A DNA stretch of 64,000 bases, from positions 4,216,001 through 4,280,000 of the forward strand of contig JADKGW010000001.1 in NCBI GenBank assembly GCA_016722075.1, given 5' to 3'. Of the stretch, positions 17,915 through 26,190 are shown piece after piece. Every line of letters begins with the position of its first letter. Position 1 is the stretch's first letter. The position numbers and the translations under genes are program-made. This DNA comes from Candidatus Kouleothrix ribensis. Its GTDB lineage: Bacteria > Chloroflexota > Chloroflexia > Chloroflexales > Roseiflexaceae. The notes under the pieces were generated by a model. That model searched no databases and was not told where the DNA came from. It saw only the letters and a list, made by a program, of their open reading frames with translations.

Positions 17915-18191
17915 GCTTCCTCCCTCAATGTAACAAATGATATACAACGAGACCAGGGAATGATACCGATCGCCTAACGCAGGCGCGCGATCCGCAGCTG
18001 CGGGCGTAGCGCCGGCCATGCGCCTCGGCGGCGATCGGTGGCTTTGATCACAAGCGGCCGACGGGCTGAGTATCTGCCACGCGCTATCCTCTATAGATTA
18101 AACGCGCCGCCCCCAAAAATTTACGGCAAGTCGTGTACGAACCTGGATCGAATTTGTGCCGGATTACGCCGCGCGGTTATCGCGGTGCCAT

Positions 18192-18220
18192 TTGACAAAA
18201 CTCCGCGCCTGGCCTATAGT
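18192..18220 (+). promoter_or_regulatory. Near-consensus sigma-70 promoter for the ABC importer operon
   Basis: TTGACA at 18192-18197 and TATAGT at 18215-18220 are separated by exactly 17 bp. Transcription would start near 18227, giving a long 5' leader before the GTG at 18482. Confidence 0.8.
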
Positions 18221-18226
18221 ATCGGT

Positions 18227-18481
18227 ATCCTTATGATGCCAGGTTAAATGCTCGCGCTGGTGCGCGGGGCGGCTGTTATATGCGGCGCAGATGCGGCAGG
18301 CTAAGTGTTGGCCACTGCTGGTGAAGCGCCGTTTCTGTGTTTCGCCTGTCAGCGATTACACCGGCTGCTCAGGCAACCTCTCTGCTGCAGGCGTACGCCG
18401 CCAGCAACGAAGCCCTAGCATTGTCTGGGTACTAGGTTCGTGTGGGCTGGTCGGGGGCACGGGCGAGCGAGGAGGGCAGTC
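18227..18481 (+). ncRNA. Structured leader candidate, weak resemblance to cobalamin riboswitch elements
   Basis: The leader contains GCCACTG at 18311-18317 followed by GGTGAAG. Further on TCAG (18349-18352) and ACCGGC (18360-18365) are spaced four nt more than in the usual B12 box. The order resembles a cobalamin riboswitch, but several other conserved blocks are not evident and the downstream operon is not a B12 operon. A different regulatory RNA or an unstructured leader is just as possible. Confidence 0.25.
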
Positions 18482-19345
18482 GTGAGCGATGATCTCACAC
18501 TGGCGGCAAACAATCCCCAGCCGGGCATACCGCCCGCGCGGCGGCCGCTGCTCGACCAGCGTTGGGTCTCGACGCTGCTGATCTTGATTGGCTTTGGGTT
18601 GGCCTGGGAAGGCGCCAAAGCGCTGTTTAGCATCCCCGATCAGAAGCTCCCGCACCTCGCGACGATCGCCGGCGAGTTTGGCACGCGCACGCGCGGCGGC
18701 GCCGGCCCGCCGCTGGCCGTGACTATGCTGCAAAATGCGGCGGTGACGTTTGGCGAGGCGCTGGCCGGCTTCGCGCTGGGCGGCCTGCTGGGCTGTAGCC
18801 TGGCGGTGCTGTTCGCGGCATCGCGGCTGCTCGAGCGCGGGCTGCTGCCGTTTGTAGTCGGCTCGCAGACGGTGCCGATCCTGGCGATTGCCCCCATGGT
18901 CGTGGTGGGGCTTGGGCGGCTGGGCGCGCCTGATCTGCTATCGAAGGCGATCGTAGCGGCCTACCTGACATTCTTCCCAGTGACGATCGGCATGTTGCGC
19001 GGGCTGCGCTCGGTGCCGCGCGACGCGCTGGCGCTGATGCGCTCGTACGCAGCCTCGCCAGGGCAGACCTTCTGGAAGCTGCGCTTGCCGTCGGCGTTGC
19101 CCTACCTGTTCACCTCGCTCAAAGTTGCCGCTACTGCCAGTGTGATCGGCGCGATTGTGGCCGAACTACCAGCCGGATCGAAGAGCGGCATCGGCGTCAC
19201 CATCATCAACGCCACCCAATACTACAACTCGCGCCCGCCGGTGCTGTACGTCGCCGTGCTGGTAGCCGGGGCGATCGGGCTGTGCTTCTATGGCATGGTG
19301 GCGCTGGCCGAACGGCTGATCGTGCGTGAAAGAAAGGTAGAGTAG
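18482..19345 (+). CDS. ABC transporter permease (SsuC/ThiX-like)
   Basis: 287 residues, about six membrane helices. The EAA loop that contacts the ATPase is visible as LMRSYAASPGQTFWKLRLPSALPYLF near residues 180-205. The pattern TFGEALAGFALGGLLGCSLAVL is typical of permeases for taurine, sulfonate or pyrimidine precursors. GTG 18482 has GAGGAGGGCAGTC upstream; no good ATG exists. First gene of the importer (permease, ATPase, permease, binding protein), downstream of the promoter at 18192. A second, non-identical permease at 20344 suggests a heterodimeric channel. Confidence 0.9.
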   Translation: MSDDLTLAANNPQPGIPPARRPLLDQRWVSTLLILIGFGLAWEGAKALFSIPDQKLPHLATIAGEFGTRTRGGAGPPLAVTMLQNAAVTFGEALAGFALGGLLGCSLAVLFAASRLLERGLLPFVVGSQTVPILAIAPMVVVGLGRLGAPDLLSKAIVAAYLTFFPVTIGMLRGLRSVPRDALALMRSYAASPGQTFWKLRLPSALPYLFTSLKVAATASVIGAIVAELPAGSKSGIGVTIINATQYYNSRPPVLYVAVLVAGAIGLCFYGMVALAERLIVRERKVE

Positions 19346-19420
19346 CCAAGAACCTCGAGCATCGAGCGCCAATGCTGCCGGCCGGTTATGCGTGCTTGAT
19401 CTCGGTTCTTGCGTAGAGCC

Positions 19421-20206
19421 ATGGCAACCACAGCAGTCGCCCCGATCATCGCGATCGACCATGTCAGCAAGATCTATAACACCAGCGGCAGTAGCGTCAC
19501 CGCGCTGCACGATGTAAGCCTGGCGATCGCCCCCGGCGAGTTCATCTCGCTGATCGGGCCGAGTGGCTGCGGCAAGAGCACGCTCATGCGCCTGATCGGC
19601 GACCTCGAGCAGCCCAGCAGTGGCGGCATCCAGGTCAAGAGCAAGACGCCTGAGCGCGCCCGGATCGACCGCGACTACGGGATCGTGTTTCAGGCACCGG
19701 TGCTGTACGACTGGCGCACCGTGCGTAAGAATGTCGAGCTACCGCTCGAGGTGATGGGCCGGCCAGGCGCCGAGCGCCACGAGCGTGCCAACAGCATGCT
19801 GCGGCTTGTCGGGCTGCACGACTTCGGCGACTCCTACCCGTGGCAGCTCTCGGGCGGCATGCAGCAGCGCGTCTCGATCGCGCGTGCGCTGGTATTCGCG
19901 CCCTCGATCTTGCTGATGGACGAGCCGTTCGGCGCGCTCGACGAGATCACGCGCGAGCGCATGCAAGCCGAGCTGCTGACGATCTGGGGTGGCGCCGACA
20001 CCGACACCACTGTAATCTTCGTGACGCACAGCATCCCCGAGGCAGTATTCCTCTCCGACCGCGTGGTGGTGATGTCGCCGCGGCCCGGCCGGATCGAACA
20101 TGTGGTCGAGATCGACCTACCGCGCCCACGCGACATTACCACGCGCGAGTCGCCGCGCTTCTTCGAGCTGGTGACAGTGGTGCGCGAGAGCCTGCGGGAA
20201 AGTTAG
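19421..20206 (+). CDS. ABC transporter ATPase subunit (SsuB/TauB-like)
   Basis: 261 residues with all nucleotide-binding motifs: Walker A GPSGCGKST, Q-loop GIVFQAPVLYDW, signature LSGGMQQRVSIARAL, Walker B ILLMDEPFGALDE and switch His VTHSIPEA. Energises import through the permeases encoded on both sides. Translation likely begins at ATG 19421. A TTG codon four codons upstream is also in frame. It lies 75 bp after the first permease gene and is expected to be co-transcribed. Confidence 0.95.
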   Translation: MATTAVAPIIAIDHVSKIYNTSGSSVTALHDVSLAIAPGEFISLIGPSGCGKSTLMRLIGDLEQPSSGGIQVKSKTPERARIDRDYGIVFQAPVLYDWRTVRKNVELPLEVMGRPGAERHERANSMLRLVGLHDFGDSYPWQLSGGMQQRVSIARALVFAPSILLMDEPFGALDEITRERMQAELLTIWGGADTDTTVIFVTHSIPEAVFLSDRVVVMSPRPGRIEHVVEIDLPRPRDITTRESPRFFELVTVVRESLRES

Positions 20207-20343
20207 TCGTTCTACGTTTTGAGTTGTGCGCGCGCAGCTGAAACACTGTTCCCGCCAACCTGGCAGCCTGGCGCAGTAAGGGATTCAGAGGCAGAGCGCA
20301 GCCCAATCGCCGAACAGCTGCCAAATGAGAGGATGCCCATACT

Positions 20344-21159
20344 ATGGCACTAGGCAGATTCGCCGCAGTTACTCAAAGCGCAAAACCCAACAACCAACAC
20401 TCGCTGCTGCCGCCGGTGCTGATGTTTCTGCTGGGCGTGGCGCTGTGGGAGGGCCTGGTGCGCGGCTTCAATGTGCCGCTGTACCTGCTGCCGGCACCCA
20501 GCGGGATTGTGGCCACGTTCTTCCAGCAGCCCGGCTACCTGCTGCGGATCGGGCTATATACCTTCGGCGAGGCGCTGGCCGGCTTTGTGATCGGCTGCAC
20601 GCTCGGCGCGCTGCTGGCGGCGGTGTGCGTGCGCTTCCGCAGGCTGGCCGAGGGGCTGGTGCCGGTGTCGATCGCCTCGAACGCCGTGCCGATCGTGGCG
20701 CTCTCGCCGCTGCTGGGCGTCTGGCTGGGCAGCACCACTGCAGCCTCGAAGATCGGCGTGGTAGCGATCATGACCCTGTTCCCAACCCTGGTGAATGTCT
20801 ACCACGGCCTGACCAGCCCGAGCGCCGATGCGTTCCAGCTGATGCGCTCGTACGCTGCGCGCCAGAGCCTGGTGTTTCTGAAGCTGCGGCTGCCCTCGGC
20901 GCTGCCCTACCTGTTCAACGCGCTCAAGATCTGCTCGACCCTGAGCATGATCGGCGCGGTGGTGGCCGAATTTTTTGGCGGTACGCAGAACGCGCTCGGC
21001 GTGTATATCAAGAGCCAGGCCGGCATCCTACGCCTGCGCGAGGCCTGGTCGGGCATCCTGATGGCCTGCCTGTTCGGCATCAGCTTCTACCTGGTGATCG
21101 TGGCGCTCGAGCGCTGGCTGATGCCCTGGCATGTGTCGTTCCGCAAAGATCGCGCGTAG
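20344..21159 (+). CDS. ABC transporter permease, second subunit
   Basis: 271 residues with about six membrane helices and an EAA loop, LMRSYAARQSLVFLKLRLPSALPYLF, very similar to that of the permease at 18482. Both presumably arose by duplication and dock on the same ATPase. The N-terminus (FAAVTQSAKPNNQHSLLPP) is polar and variable. The start at ATG 20344 follows GAGAGGATGCCC. Likely function: the other half of the membrane channel for the importer whose binding lipoprotein is encoded next. Confidence 0.92.
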   Translation: MALGRFAAVTQSAKPNNQHSLLPPVLMFLLGVALWEGLVRGFNVPLYLLPAPSGIVATFFQQPGYLLRIGLYTFGEALAGFVIGCTLGALLAAVCVRFRRLAEGLVPVSIASNAVPIVALSPLLGVWLGSTTAASKIGVVAIMTLFPTLVNVYHGLTSPSADAFQLMRSYAARQSLVFLKLRLPSALPYLFNALKICSTLSMIGAVVAEFFGGTQNALGVYIKSQAGILRLREAWSGILMACLFGISFYLVIVALERWLMPWHVSFRKDRA

Positions 21160-21276
21160 CTGTGCCGGGGAATCGGGCCACCACGCCCACGCGAAAGGAG
21201 GCCGCGCCCGAATTGTGCCAGCCTGGCGACCTGGCGCGTGTACAAAACCAAGGTTTTGCTGAGCTAAGGAGAAACC

Positions 21277-22413
21277 ATGCGAATCCACAAGTTCCTCAGC
21301 GCCCTGATCGTGATGATCGTTTTTGGCGTACTGCTGGCCGCCTGTGGCGGTGCCGCGCCGGCCGCGCCGACGGCTGCCCCGGCTGAGCCGACGGCTGCCC
21401 CGGCTGAGCCGACGGCTGCCCCGGCTGAGCCGACCAAGGCACCTGAGCCAACCGCCGCGCCGGCCGCCAGCGGCACGCCCGACAAAGTCACGCTCCAGCT
21501 CAAATGGGTGGCCCAGGCCCAGTTCGCCGGCTACTACGCTGCGCTCGATCAGGGCTTCTACAAAGCCGAAAACCTCGATGTGACGATCAAACCCGGCGGC
21601 CCGGATATCGCGCCCGAGCAGGTGGTAGCCAGCGGCGGCGCCGAGTTCGGCCTCAACTGGCTGGCCAGCCTGCTGTCGGTGCGCGAGCAGGGCACGCCGC
21701 TGGTGAACATCGCCCAGGTGTTCCGCAGCGCCGGCATGCGCGAGCTCTCGTGGAAAGACAGCAACATCAACACCCCGGCCGACTGGAAGGGCAAGAAAGT
21801 GGCGGTATGGTTCTTCGGCAACGAGTTCAACCTGCTGGCCACGCTGGCGAAGTACAACCTCGACAAAGACAAAGACATCACGCTGGTGCAGCAGCCCTTC
21901 GATATGAACCTGCTGCTAAACAAAGAGGTTGATGCCGCCGCCGCGATGACCTACAACGAGCTGTACCAGGTGCTCAGCGCCGGCCACAAGATCGAAGAGC
22001 TGAACATCATCGACTACAACAAGGAAGGCACCGCGATGCCCGAGGACGGCATCTTCGTCAGCCAGGAGTGGCTGAACAAAGACGCCAAGAACAAAGACAT
22101 CGCCGCGCGCTTCCTACGCGCCTCGTTCAAGGGCTGGGAATACTGCCGCGACAATGTCGACGCCTGTGTCGATATTGTGCTGAAGAACGACGCCTCGGGC
22201 GTGATGACCAAAAAAGCCCAGAAATGGCAGATGGACGAGGTCAACAAGCTGGTGTGGGGCGACCCGATCGATAAGAGCGCGAAGATCGGCTTCATGGAGC
22301 CCGACCTGTTCAAGCGCGGCGCCGAGACGGCGCTCAAGTTCGGCGTGATCAAAAAGCCAGCCGAAGAGGCCGCTTACACCCACGAGATCTGGGACATGGC
22401 CACCAAGCCGTAG
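21277..22413 (+). CDS. NMT1/THI5-like substrate-binding lipoprotein
   Basis: 378 residues. The signal peptide ends VLLAACGG with a lipobox Cys, so the protein is membrane-anchored. An (AAPAEPT) tandem linker follows, encoded by a 21-bp DNA repeat. The mature domain starts VTLQLKWVAQAQFAGYYAALDQGFY and continues IAPEQVVASGGAEFGLNWLASLL, the pattern of NMT1/THI5-type proteins that bind hydroxymethylpyrimidine, other pyrimidines or similar nitrogen heterocycles. AAGGAGAAACC precedes ATG 21277. Its neighbours (dihydropyrimidinase, aminotransferase) point to a pyrimidine-like ligand rather than a sulfonate. The ligand is inferred. Confidence 0.9.
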   Translation: MRIHKFLSALIVMIVFGVLLAACGGAAPAAPTAAPAEPTAAPAEPTAAPAEPTKAPEPTAAPAASGTPDKVTLQLKWVAQAQFAGYYAALDQGFYKAENLDVTIKPGGPDIAPEQVVASGGAEFGLNWLASLLSVREQGTPLVNIAQVFRSAGMRELSWKDSNINTPADWKGKKVAVWFFGNEFNLLATLAKYNLDKDKDITLVQQPFDMNLLLNKEVDAAAAMTYNELYQVLSAGHKIEELNIIDYNKEGTAMPEDGIFVSQEWLNKDAKNKDIAARFLRASFKGWEYCRDNVDACVDIVLKNDASGVMTKKAQKWQMDEVNKLVWGDPIDKSAKIGFMEPDLFKRGAETALKFGVIKKPAEEAAYTHEIWDMATKP

Positions 22414-22718
22414 CGCCTGGCGGGCAGTCGGCATCAGGCAGTAGGCAGCAGCGTTGCTGACCTACTGCTTCCTGCTTTGTAGTATCTAACCGGGCCTCGG
22501 TTACTGTACACGATTCACGCAATCTGCGTTTTTTGCCTGCGGCAGAGCAAGAGCGGTACTTTTCGGTTAGTGTGCTCCGATTATGGCGCTTCGCGCCATA
22601 ATCGGAGCACAGAAGATAGCTGAGTACCGTGCTGCCGCAGGCTCAAAAGCCGTGCTACGTGGGCCAGCGCGTAGGCTGTGTGACGTTACACACGGCCTCG
22701 AGCCTAGTGGAGACAGGT
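22414..22718. other. Intergenic region with hairpins between transporter and LLM genes
   Basis: 305 bp. An imperfect hairpin of CAGGCAGTAGG / CCTACTGCTTCCTG type lies at about 22435-22475 and could terminate the transporter transcript. The dispersed element copy A (22535-22642) fills most of the rest. Confidence 0.6.
22535..22642. repeat. Dispersed palindromic element, copy A (complete)
   Basis: Terminal inverted repeats GCCTGCGGCAG (22535-22545) and CTGCCGCAGGC (22632-22642) enclose an exact 18-bp hairpin, arms 22572-22589 and 22593-22610 with loop TTC (stem GTGCTCCGATTATGGCGC). It is the most complete copy in the window and carries no open frame. The structure is MITE- or REP-like. Confidence 0.82.
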
Positions 22719-23714
22719 ATGGAATTTGGCATCACCCTGAAGCCCGACATGACCCCTGACCGCGCGGTGGCGCTGGCGCGCCAGGCCGAACAAGCCGGCT
22801 TCGGCTATGGCTGGCTGTTCGACTCGCACGTACTGTGGCTCGAGCCGTACCCGCTGCTGACGATGATCGCGCTCAATACCACGCGCATGCGCCTGGGCAC
22901 CTGCGTGACCAACCCGGCCACGCGCGACCCGAGCGTCACCGCGAGCGCGCTGGCGACGCTCAACCTGATCTCGGGTGGGCGTATGGATCTGGGCATCGGG
23001 CGCGGCGACAGCGCCCGGCGCGTGCTGGGCAAGAAGCCGATCACGCTGGGCGGGCTCGAGCAGGCCGTGCGGATCATCAAAGATCTGGCCGAGGGCCGGC
23101 CGACCGACTACGACGGCGAGCAGATCCACATGGACTGGGCCAGCGGCAAGCTGCCGGTGTGGATCGCCGGCTACGGCCCCAAGGCCCTGAACCTGATCGG
23201 CCGGATCGCCGATGGCGTGATCTTACAGCTGGCCGATCCAGACTTGATCAAGTGGTGCCTGGGGTTTGTACACGAGGGTGCGCGCCAGGCCGGGCGCGAC
23301 CCCAGCAGCATCAAGGTGATGGCCGCCGCCGCTGTGTGGGTGTCGGACGACCTGGCCGAGGCGCGCGAGCATGTGCGCTGGTTCCCGGCGCTGGTGTCGA
23401 ACCATGTGATGGACTTGATCAACCGCTACGACCCGGCCGAGCTGCCGCCCGAGCTGACTGCGTATGTGCGCAACCGCACCGGCTACGATTACCAGCACCA
23501 CGCCGAGGTTGGCAGCAGCAACGCGCAGTTTGTGTCCGACGACGTGACCGACCGCTTCTGCATTGTTGGCAACGCCGCCGAGCACCGCCGCAAGCTCCAG
23601 CAGCTAGCCGATGCCGGCGTCGACCAGTTCAACCTGTACCTGATGAGCGGTGACGAAGAGGGCACACTCACGGCGTATGGGAACGAGATTGTGCCGGCCT
23701 TTGCGGCGGCGTAG
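22719..23714 (+). CDS. LLM-class oxidoreductase, probably F420- or FMN-dependent, of the pyrimidine locus
   Basis: 331 residues with the luciferase-like barrel: MEFGITLKPDMTPDRAVALA at the start, FGYGWLFDSHVLWLEPYPLL, TRMRLGTCVTNPATRDPSV, LDLGIGRGD-type GRMDLGIGRGDSARR, and LPVWIAGYGPKALNLIGRIADG. These resemble Mer-like F420 enzymes more than true luciferases. ATG 22719 follows TGGAGACAGG. It sits between the importer and dihydropyrimidinase on the same strand, so it could reduce or oxidise the imported heterocycle before ring hydrolysis. I recall that a related family is often encoded beside dihydropyrimidinase, but have not checked this. Confidence 0.85.
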   Translation: MEFGITLKPDMTPDRAVALARQAEQAGFGYGWLFDSHVLWLEPYPLLTMIALNTTRMRLGTCVTNPATRDPSVTASALATLNLISGGRMDLGIGRGDSARRVLGKKPITLGGLEQAVRIIKDLAEGRPTDYDGEQIHMDWASGKLPVWIAGYGPKALNLIGRIADGVILQLADPDLIKWCLGFVHEGARQAGRDPSSIKVMAAAAVWVSDDLAEAREHVRWFPALVSNHVMDLINRYDPAELPPELTAYVRNRTGYDYQHHAEVGSSNAQFVSDDVTDRFCIVGNAAEHRRKLQQLADAGVDQFNLYLMSGDEEGTLTAYGNEIVPAFAAA

Positions 23715-23764
23715 CATGTGGCCAGAGGCGCCGGGCGTACAGTGGAAGTGGGGAGGCGGGGCCG

Positions 23765-24592
23765 ATGAGCCAACCGAGCGACATGAGCGGCCTGGCGCGG
23801 CAGCTCGAGGCTAACGAGATCGCGGCGTGGCGCGCGATCTACAGCGGGCCACCGGCAGCACTGGCAACCCAACTGGGCTTTGGGTATGCCGAGCAGGGCC
23901 ACACGCTCATGATCTGGAATCGCAGCGCGCGCACGCAGCTGTTCAACCGGGTGATCGGGCTGGGTGTGTTCGAGCCGGCCGGCACCGCGTTGATCGACGC
24001 GCTGCTGGCGCGCGCGCGGGCCGAGCATGTGCGCGTGCTGGTGCATGTGGCGCCGGCTGCCGCGCCGGCCACGCTTGGCGCGCTGCTGGCCGAGCGCGGG
24101 CTGGTGCCGGTGCAGCCCTGGCTGACCCACTACCGCTCGCTCGGGCCGGCGCTGCCAGCCGTACAGGCGCCAGACGGCTACCGGATCGAGCGCACCGCCC
24201 TGGCCGATGCGCCGACCTGGAGCACGACGCTGCTGGCCGCCTGGGGCTTTGCATCCCAGGCGACGATCGGTGTCGCGACGATGCCGCTCGTGCAAGACAC
24301 GCGCACGATCTGCTTTGCGGCGATCCACACGGCCAGCGGCGAGGTTGCCGGCGCGGCCGCGCTGTATATCACCGGAAATGTCGCCGGGCTCTATGGCGAC
24401 GGCGTGCGCCCGCAGCACCGCAAGCGCGGCCTGCAAGACGCGCTGATTGCCGCGCGCCTGGCCGAGGCGCGCCGCCAGGGCTGCGCGCTGGTATGCGGCC
24501 AGACGCTGGCCGACCACCCGGCGCAGCACAACCTGGCCAGGGCCGGCTTCGCAGTAGCGTACACGCGCGCCAACTACATTGTTCCGGCATAA
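23765..24592 (+). CDS. GNAT-family acetyltransferase, two-domain
   Basis: 275 residues. The C-terminal half shows the acetyl-CoA binding pattern GLYGDGVRPQHRKRGLQDALIAARLAEARRQGC followed by ARAGFAVAYTRANYIV. The N-terminal half is a degenerate second GNAT fold with MIWNRSARTQLFNRVIGLGVF. This architecture is common for acyltransferases acting on small amines or amino acids. ATG 23765 has GGGAGGCGGGGCC upstream. It is 50 bp after the LLM gene and before dihydropyrimidinase, so it may act on a pathway intermediate; substrate unknown. Confidence 0.82.
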   Translation: MSQPSDMSGLARQLEANEIAAWRAIYSGPPAALATQLGFGYAEQGHTLMIWNRSARTQLFNRVIGLGVFEPAGTALIDALLARARAEHVRVLVHVAPAAAPATLGALLAERGLVPVQPWLTHYRSLGPALPAVQAPDGYRIERTALADAPTWSTTLLAAWGFASQATIGVATMPLVQDTRTICFAAIHTASGEVAGAAALYITGNVAGLYGDGVRPQHRKRGLQDALIAARLAEARRQGCALVCGQTLADHPAQHNLARAGFAVAYTRANYIVPA

Positions 24593-24608
24593 GAATCGTA
24601 CACGCGCG

Positions 24609-24644
24609 CAGATTGCAGATTCGATCACTTCAATCTACAATCTG
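24609..24644 (+). terminator. Hairpin between GNAT gene and dihydropyrimidinase
   Basis: Arms CAGATTG-C-AGATT and AATCT-A-CAATCTG pair over 13 positions with one mismatch. There is no long T-tract. It might attenuate transcription into the dihydropyrimidinase gene, which has its own strong ribosome site. Confidence 0.45.
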
Positions 24645-24675
24645 TAGGCGACACGCTGCAATCCAGGAGGATGCT

Positions 24676-26076
24676 ATGAGCACAGTCATCAGCGGCGGCA
24701 CGATCGTCACCGCCAGCGACACCTACCAGGCCGATGTGCTGATCGAAGGCGAGCAGATTGCCACCATCGGCCATGGCCTGGCCGGCGACACCACGATCGA
24801 CGCGCGCGGCAAGTATGTGATCCCCGGCGGCATCGATGTCCACACGCATCTCGACATGCCCTTCGGCGGCACGGTCTCGTCCGACGATTTCTTCAGCGGG
24901 CACCGCGCGGCGGCGTTTGGCGGCACCACGATGCACATCGATTTCGCCATCCAGCCCAAGGGCGCCACGCTGCGCGAGACGCTCGACATCTGGCATGCTA
25001 AAGCCAACGGCAAGGCCGCCGTCGATTACGGCTTTCACGTGGCGATCACCGACCTACCCGACACGATCATGGACGAGATCAAGCACTGCCCCGACTACGG
25101 CGTCACCAGCCTGAAGCTGTTCATGGCCTACAAGGGCGCGCTGATGGTTGACGACGCGACCCTGTTTCGCGCGATGCAGCAGGCCGCCGCGCACGGGTTG
25201 CTGATAATGGTGCATGCCGAAAATGGCGACGCGATCGACATCCTGGTGAACGAGGCGATCGCTGCGGGCAACCTGGCGCCGAAATACCACGCGCTGACGC
25301 GCCCGCCCGAGCTCGAGGCCGAGGCGACCGAGCGAGCCATCCGCCTGGCCGAGGTGGCCGGCAGCCCGCTCTACGTAGTCCATGTCACGAATGCCGGCGC
25401 GATGGAGGCCATCCAGCGCGCGCGCGTGCGCGGCCGCAGCAGCCAGATCTTCGGCGAGACCTGTACACAGTACTTCTTCTTCACCAAAGACGACCTGGCC
25501 CGGCCCGGCTTCGAAGGCGCCAAGTGGGTCTGCTCGCCACCCTACCGCACCCAGAGCGACCAGCAGGCGCTGTGGGGCGCCGTGGCCAGCAACGCGCTCC
25601 AGGTGATCAGCACCGACCACTGCCCGTTCTGGTTCGAGGGTGGCAAAGACGGCCGGCCCGGCGGCAAAGAGCTTGGAAAAGACAACTTCGCCAAGATCCC
25701 GAACGGCTGCCCTGGCATCGAGGATCGCATGACCGTGCTGTATACTGCCGGCGTGCGCGGCGGCAAATTCTCGCTCAACCGCTGGGTCGAGCTGTGCTGC
25801 ACCAACCCGGCCAGGCTGTTCGGCTGCTACCCGCAGAAGGGCACGATCGCGCCGGGCGCCGATGCCGATATCGTGGTGTGGGACCCCGACGCCACCGCCA
25901 CGATCAGCGCGGCCAAGCAGCACCAGAACACCGACTATAACCTGTACGAGGGCATGGAAGTGACCGGCCTGCCTAGCGTGGTGCTGTCGCGCGGGCGCGT
26001 GCTGGTGCAGGGCGGCGAGTGGCTGGGCACGCAGGGCGCCGGCAAGTTCGTTCGGCGCGACCGCTTCAAGATCTAG
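24676..26076 (+). CDS. hydA: Dihydropyrimidinase / D-hydantoinase
   Basis: 466 residues, cyclic amidohydrolase with a di-zinc centre that opens 5,6-dihydrouracil to N-carbamoyl-beta-alanine (or hydantoins to carbamoyl amino acids). Visible: the first metal motif GGIDVHTHLDMPFGG, TSLKLFMAYKGALMVDD carrying the carboxylated Lys, MVHAENGD, VVHVTNAGAMEAI, the late Asp motif VISTDHCPF, and the C-terminal barrel-cap PGADADIVVWDPD. Length and order match the family. An ideal AGGAGG precedes ATG 24676. It is central to the locus: importer and LLM oxidoreductase upstream, aminotransferase downstream. Beta-ureidopropionase, the next enzyme, is not in the window. Confidence 0.96.
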   Translation: MSTVISGGTIVTASDTYQADVLIEGEQIATIGHGLAGDTTIDARGKYVIPGGIDVHTHLDMPFGGTVSSDDFFSGHRAAAFGGTTMHIDFAIQPKGATLRETLDIWHAKANGKAAVDYGFHVAITDLPDTIMDEIKHCPDYGVTSLKLFMAYKGALMVDDATLFRAMQQAAAHGLLIMVHAENGDAIDILVNEAIAAGNLAPKYHALTRPPELEAEATERAIRLAEVAGSPLYVVHVTNAGAMEAIQRARVRGRSSQIFGETCTQYFFFTKDDLARPGFEGAKWVCSPPYRTQSDQQALWGAVASNALQVISTDHCPFWFEGGKDGRPGGKELGKDNFAKIPNGCPGIEDRMTVLYTAGVRGGKFSLNRWVELCCTNPARLFGCYPQKGTIAPGADADIVVWDPDATATISAAKQHQNTDYNLYEGMEVTGLPSVVLSRGRVLVQGGEWLGTQGAGKFVRRDRFKI

Positions 26077-26124
26077 GGCCTGCGCCTGGCCTGGATGCTC
26101 CGGCCGTATCGGCTGATCTTTTTC

Positions 26125-26168
26125 GCCTGCGGCAGATTGGGTTTCGATTTTTGCGCTCTGCCGCAGGC
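26125..26168. repeat. Dispersed palindromic element, short copy B
   Basis: GCCTGCGGCAG (26125-26135) and CTGCCGCAGGC (26158-26168) form an 11-bp inverted repeat with only 22 nt between them. It lies 49 bp after dihydropyrimidinase and 23 bp before the aminotransferase start. It could act as a hairpin between two genes of one transcript. Confidence 0.78.
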
Positions 26169-26190
26169 TCTATGATTCTGGAGAGAATGA

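Larger units (their letters stand above)
17915..18481. other. Divergent intergenic region with promoter and leader
   Basis: 567 bp between the divergent lipoprotein gene and the ABC importer operon. It contains a near-consensus promoter at 18192-18220 and about 255 nt of transcribed leader. No open frame in it has coding support. Confidence 0.65.

Noticed and set aside
18482..22413. Importer as a sulfonate/taurine (Ssu/Tau) system
   Set aside because: Permeases and ATPase alone allow it, but the binding protein is NMT1/THI5-like and the downstream genes are of heterocycle breakdown; no sulfonate monooxygenase of the SsuD type is clear.
23827..24675. N-terminal extension of the dihydropyrimidinase frame upstream to 23827
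   Set aside because: The frame stays open through the GNAT gene, but the extension is an Arg/Ala-rich shadow. AGGAGG at ATG 24676 and the family N-terminus fix the start.
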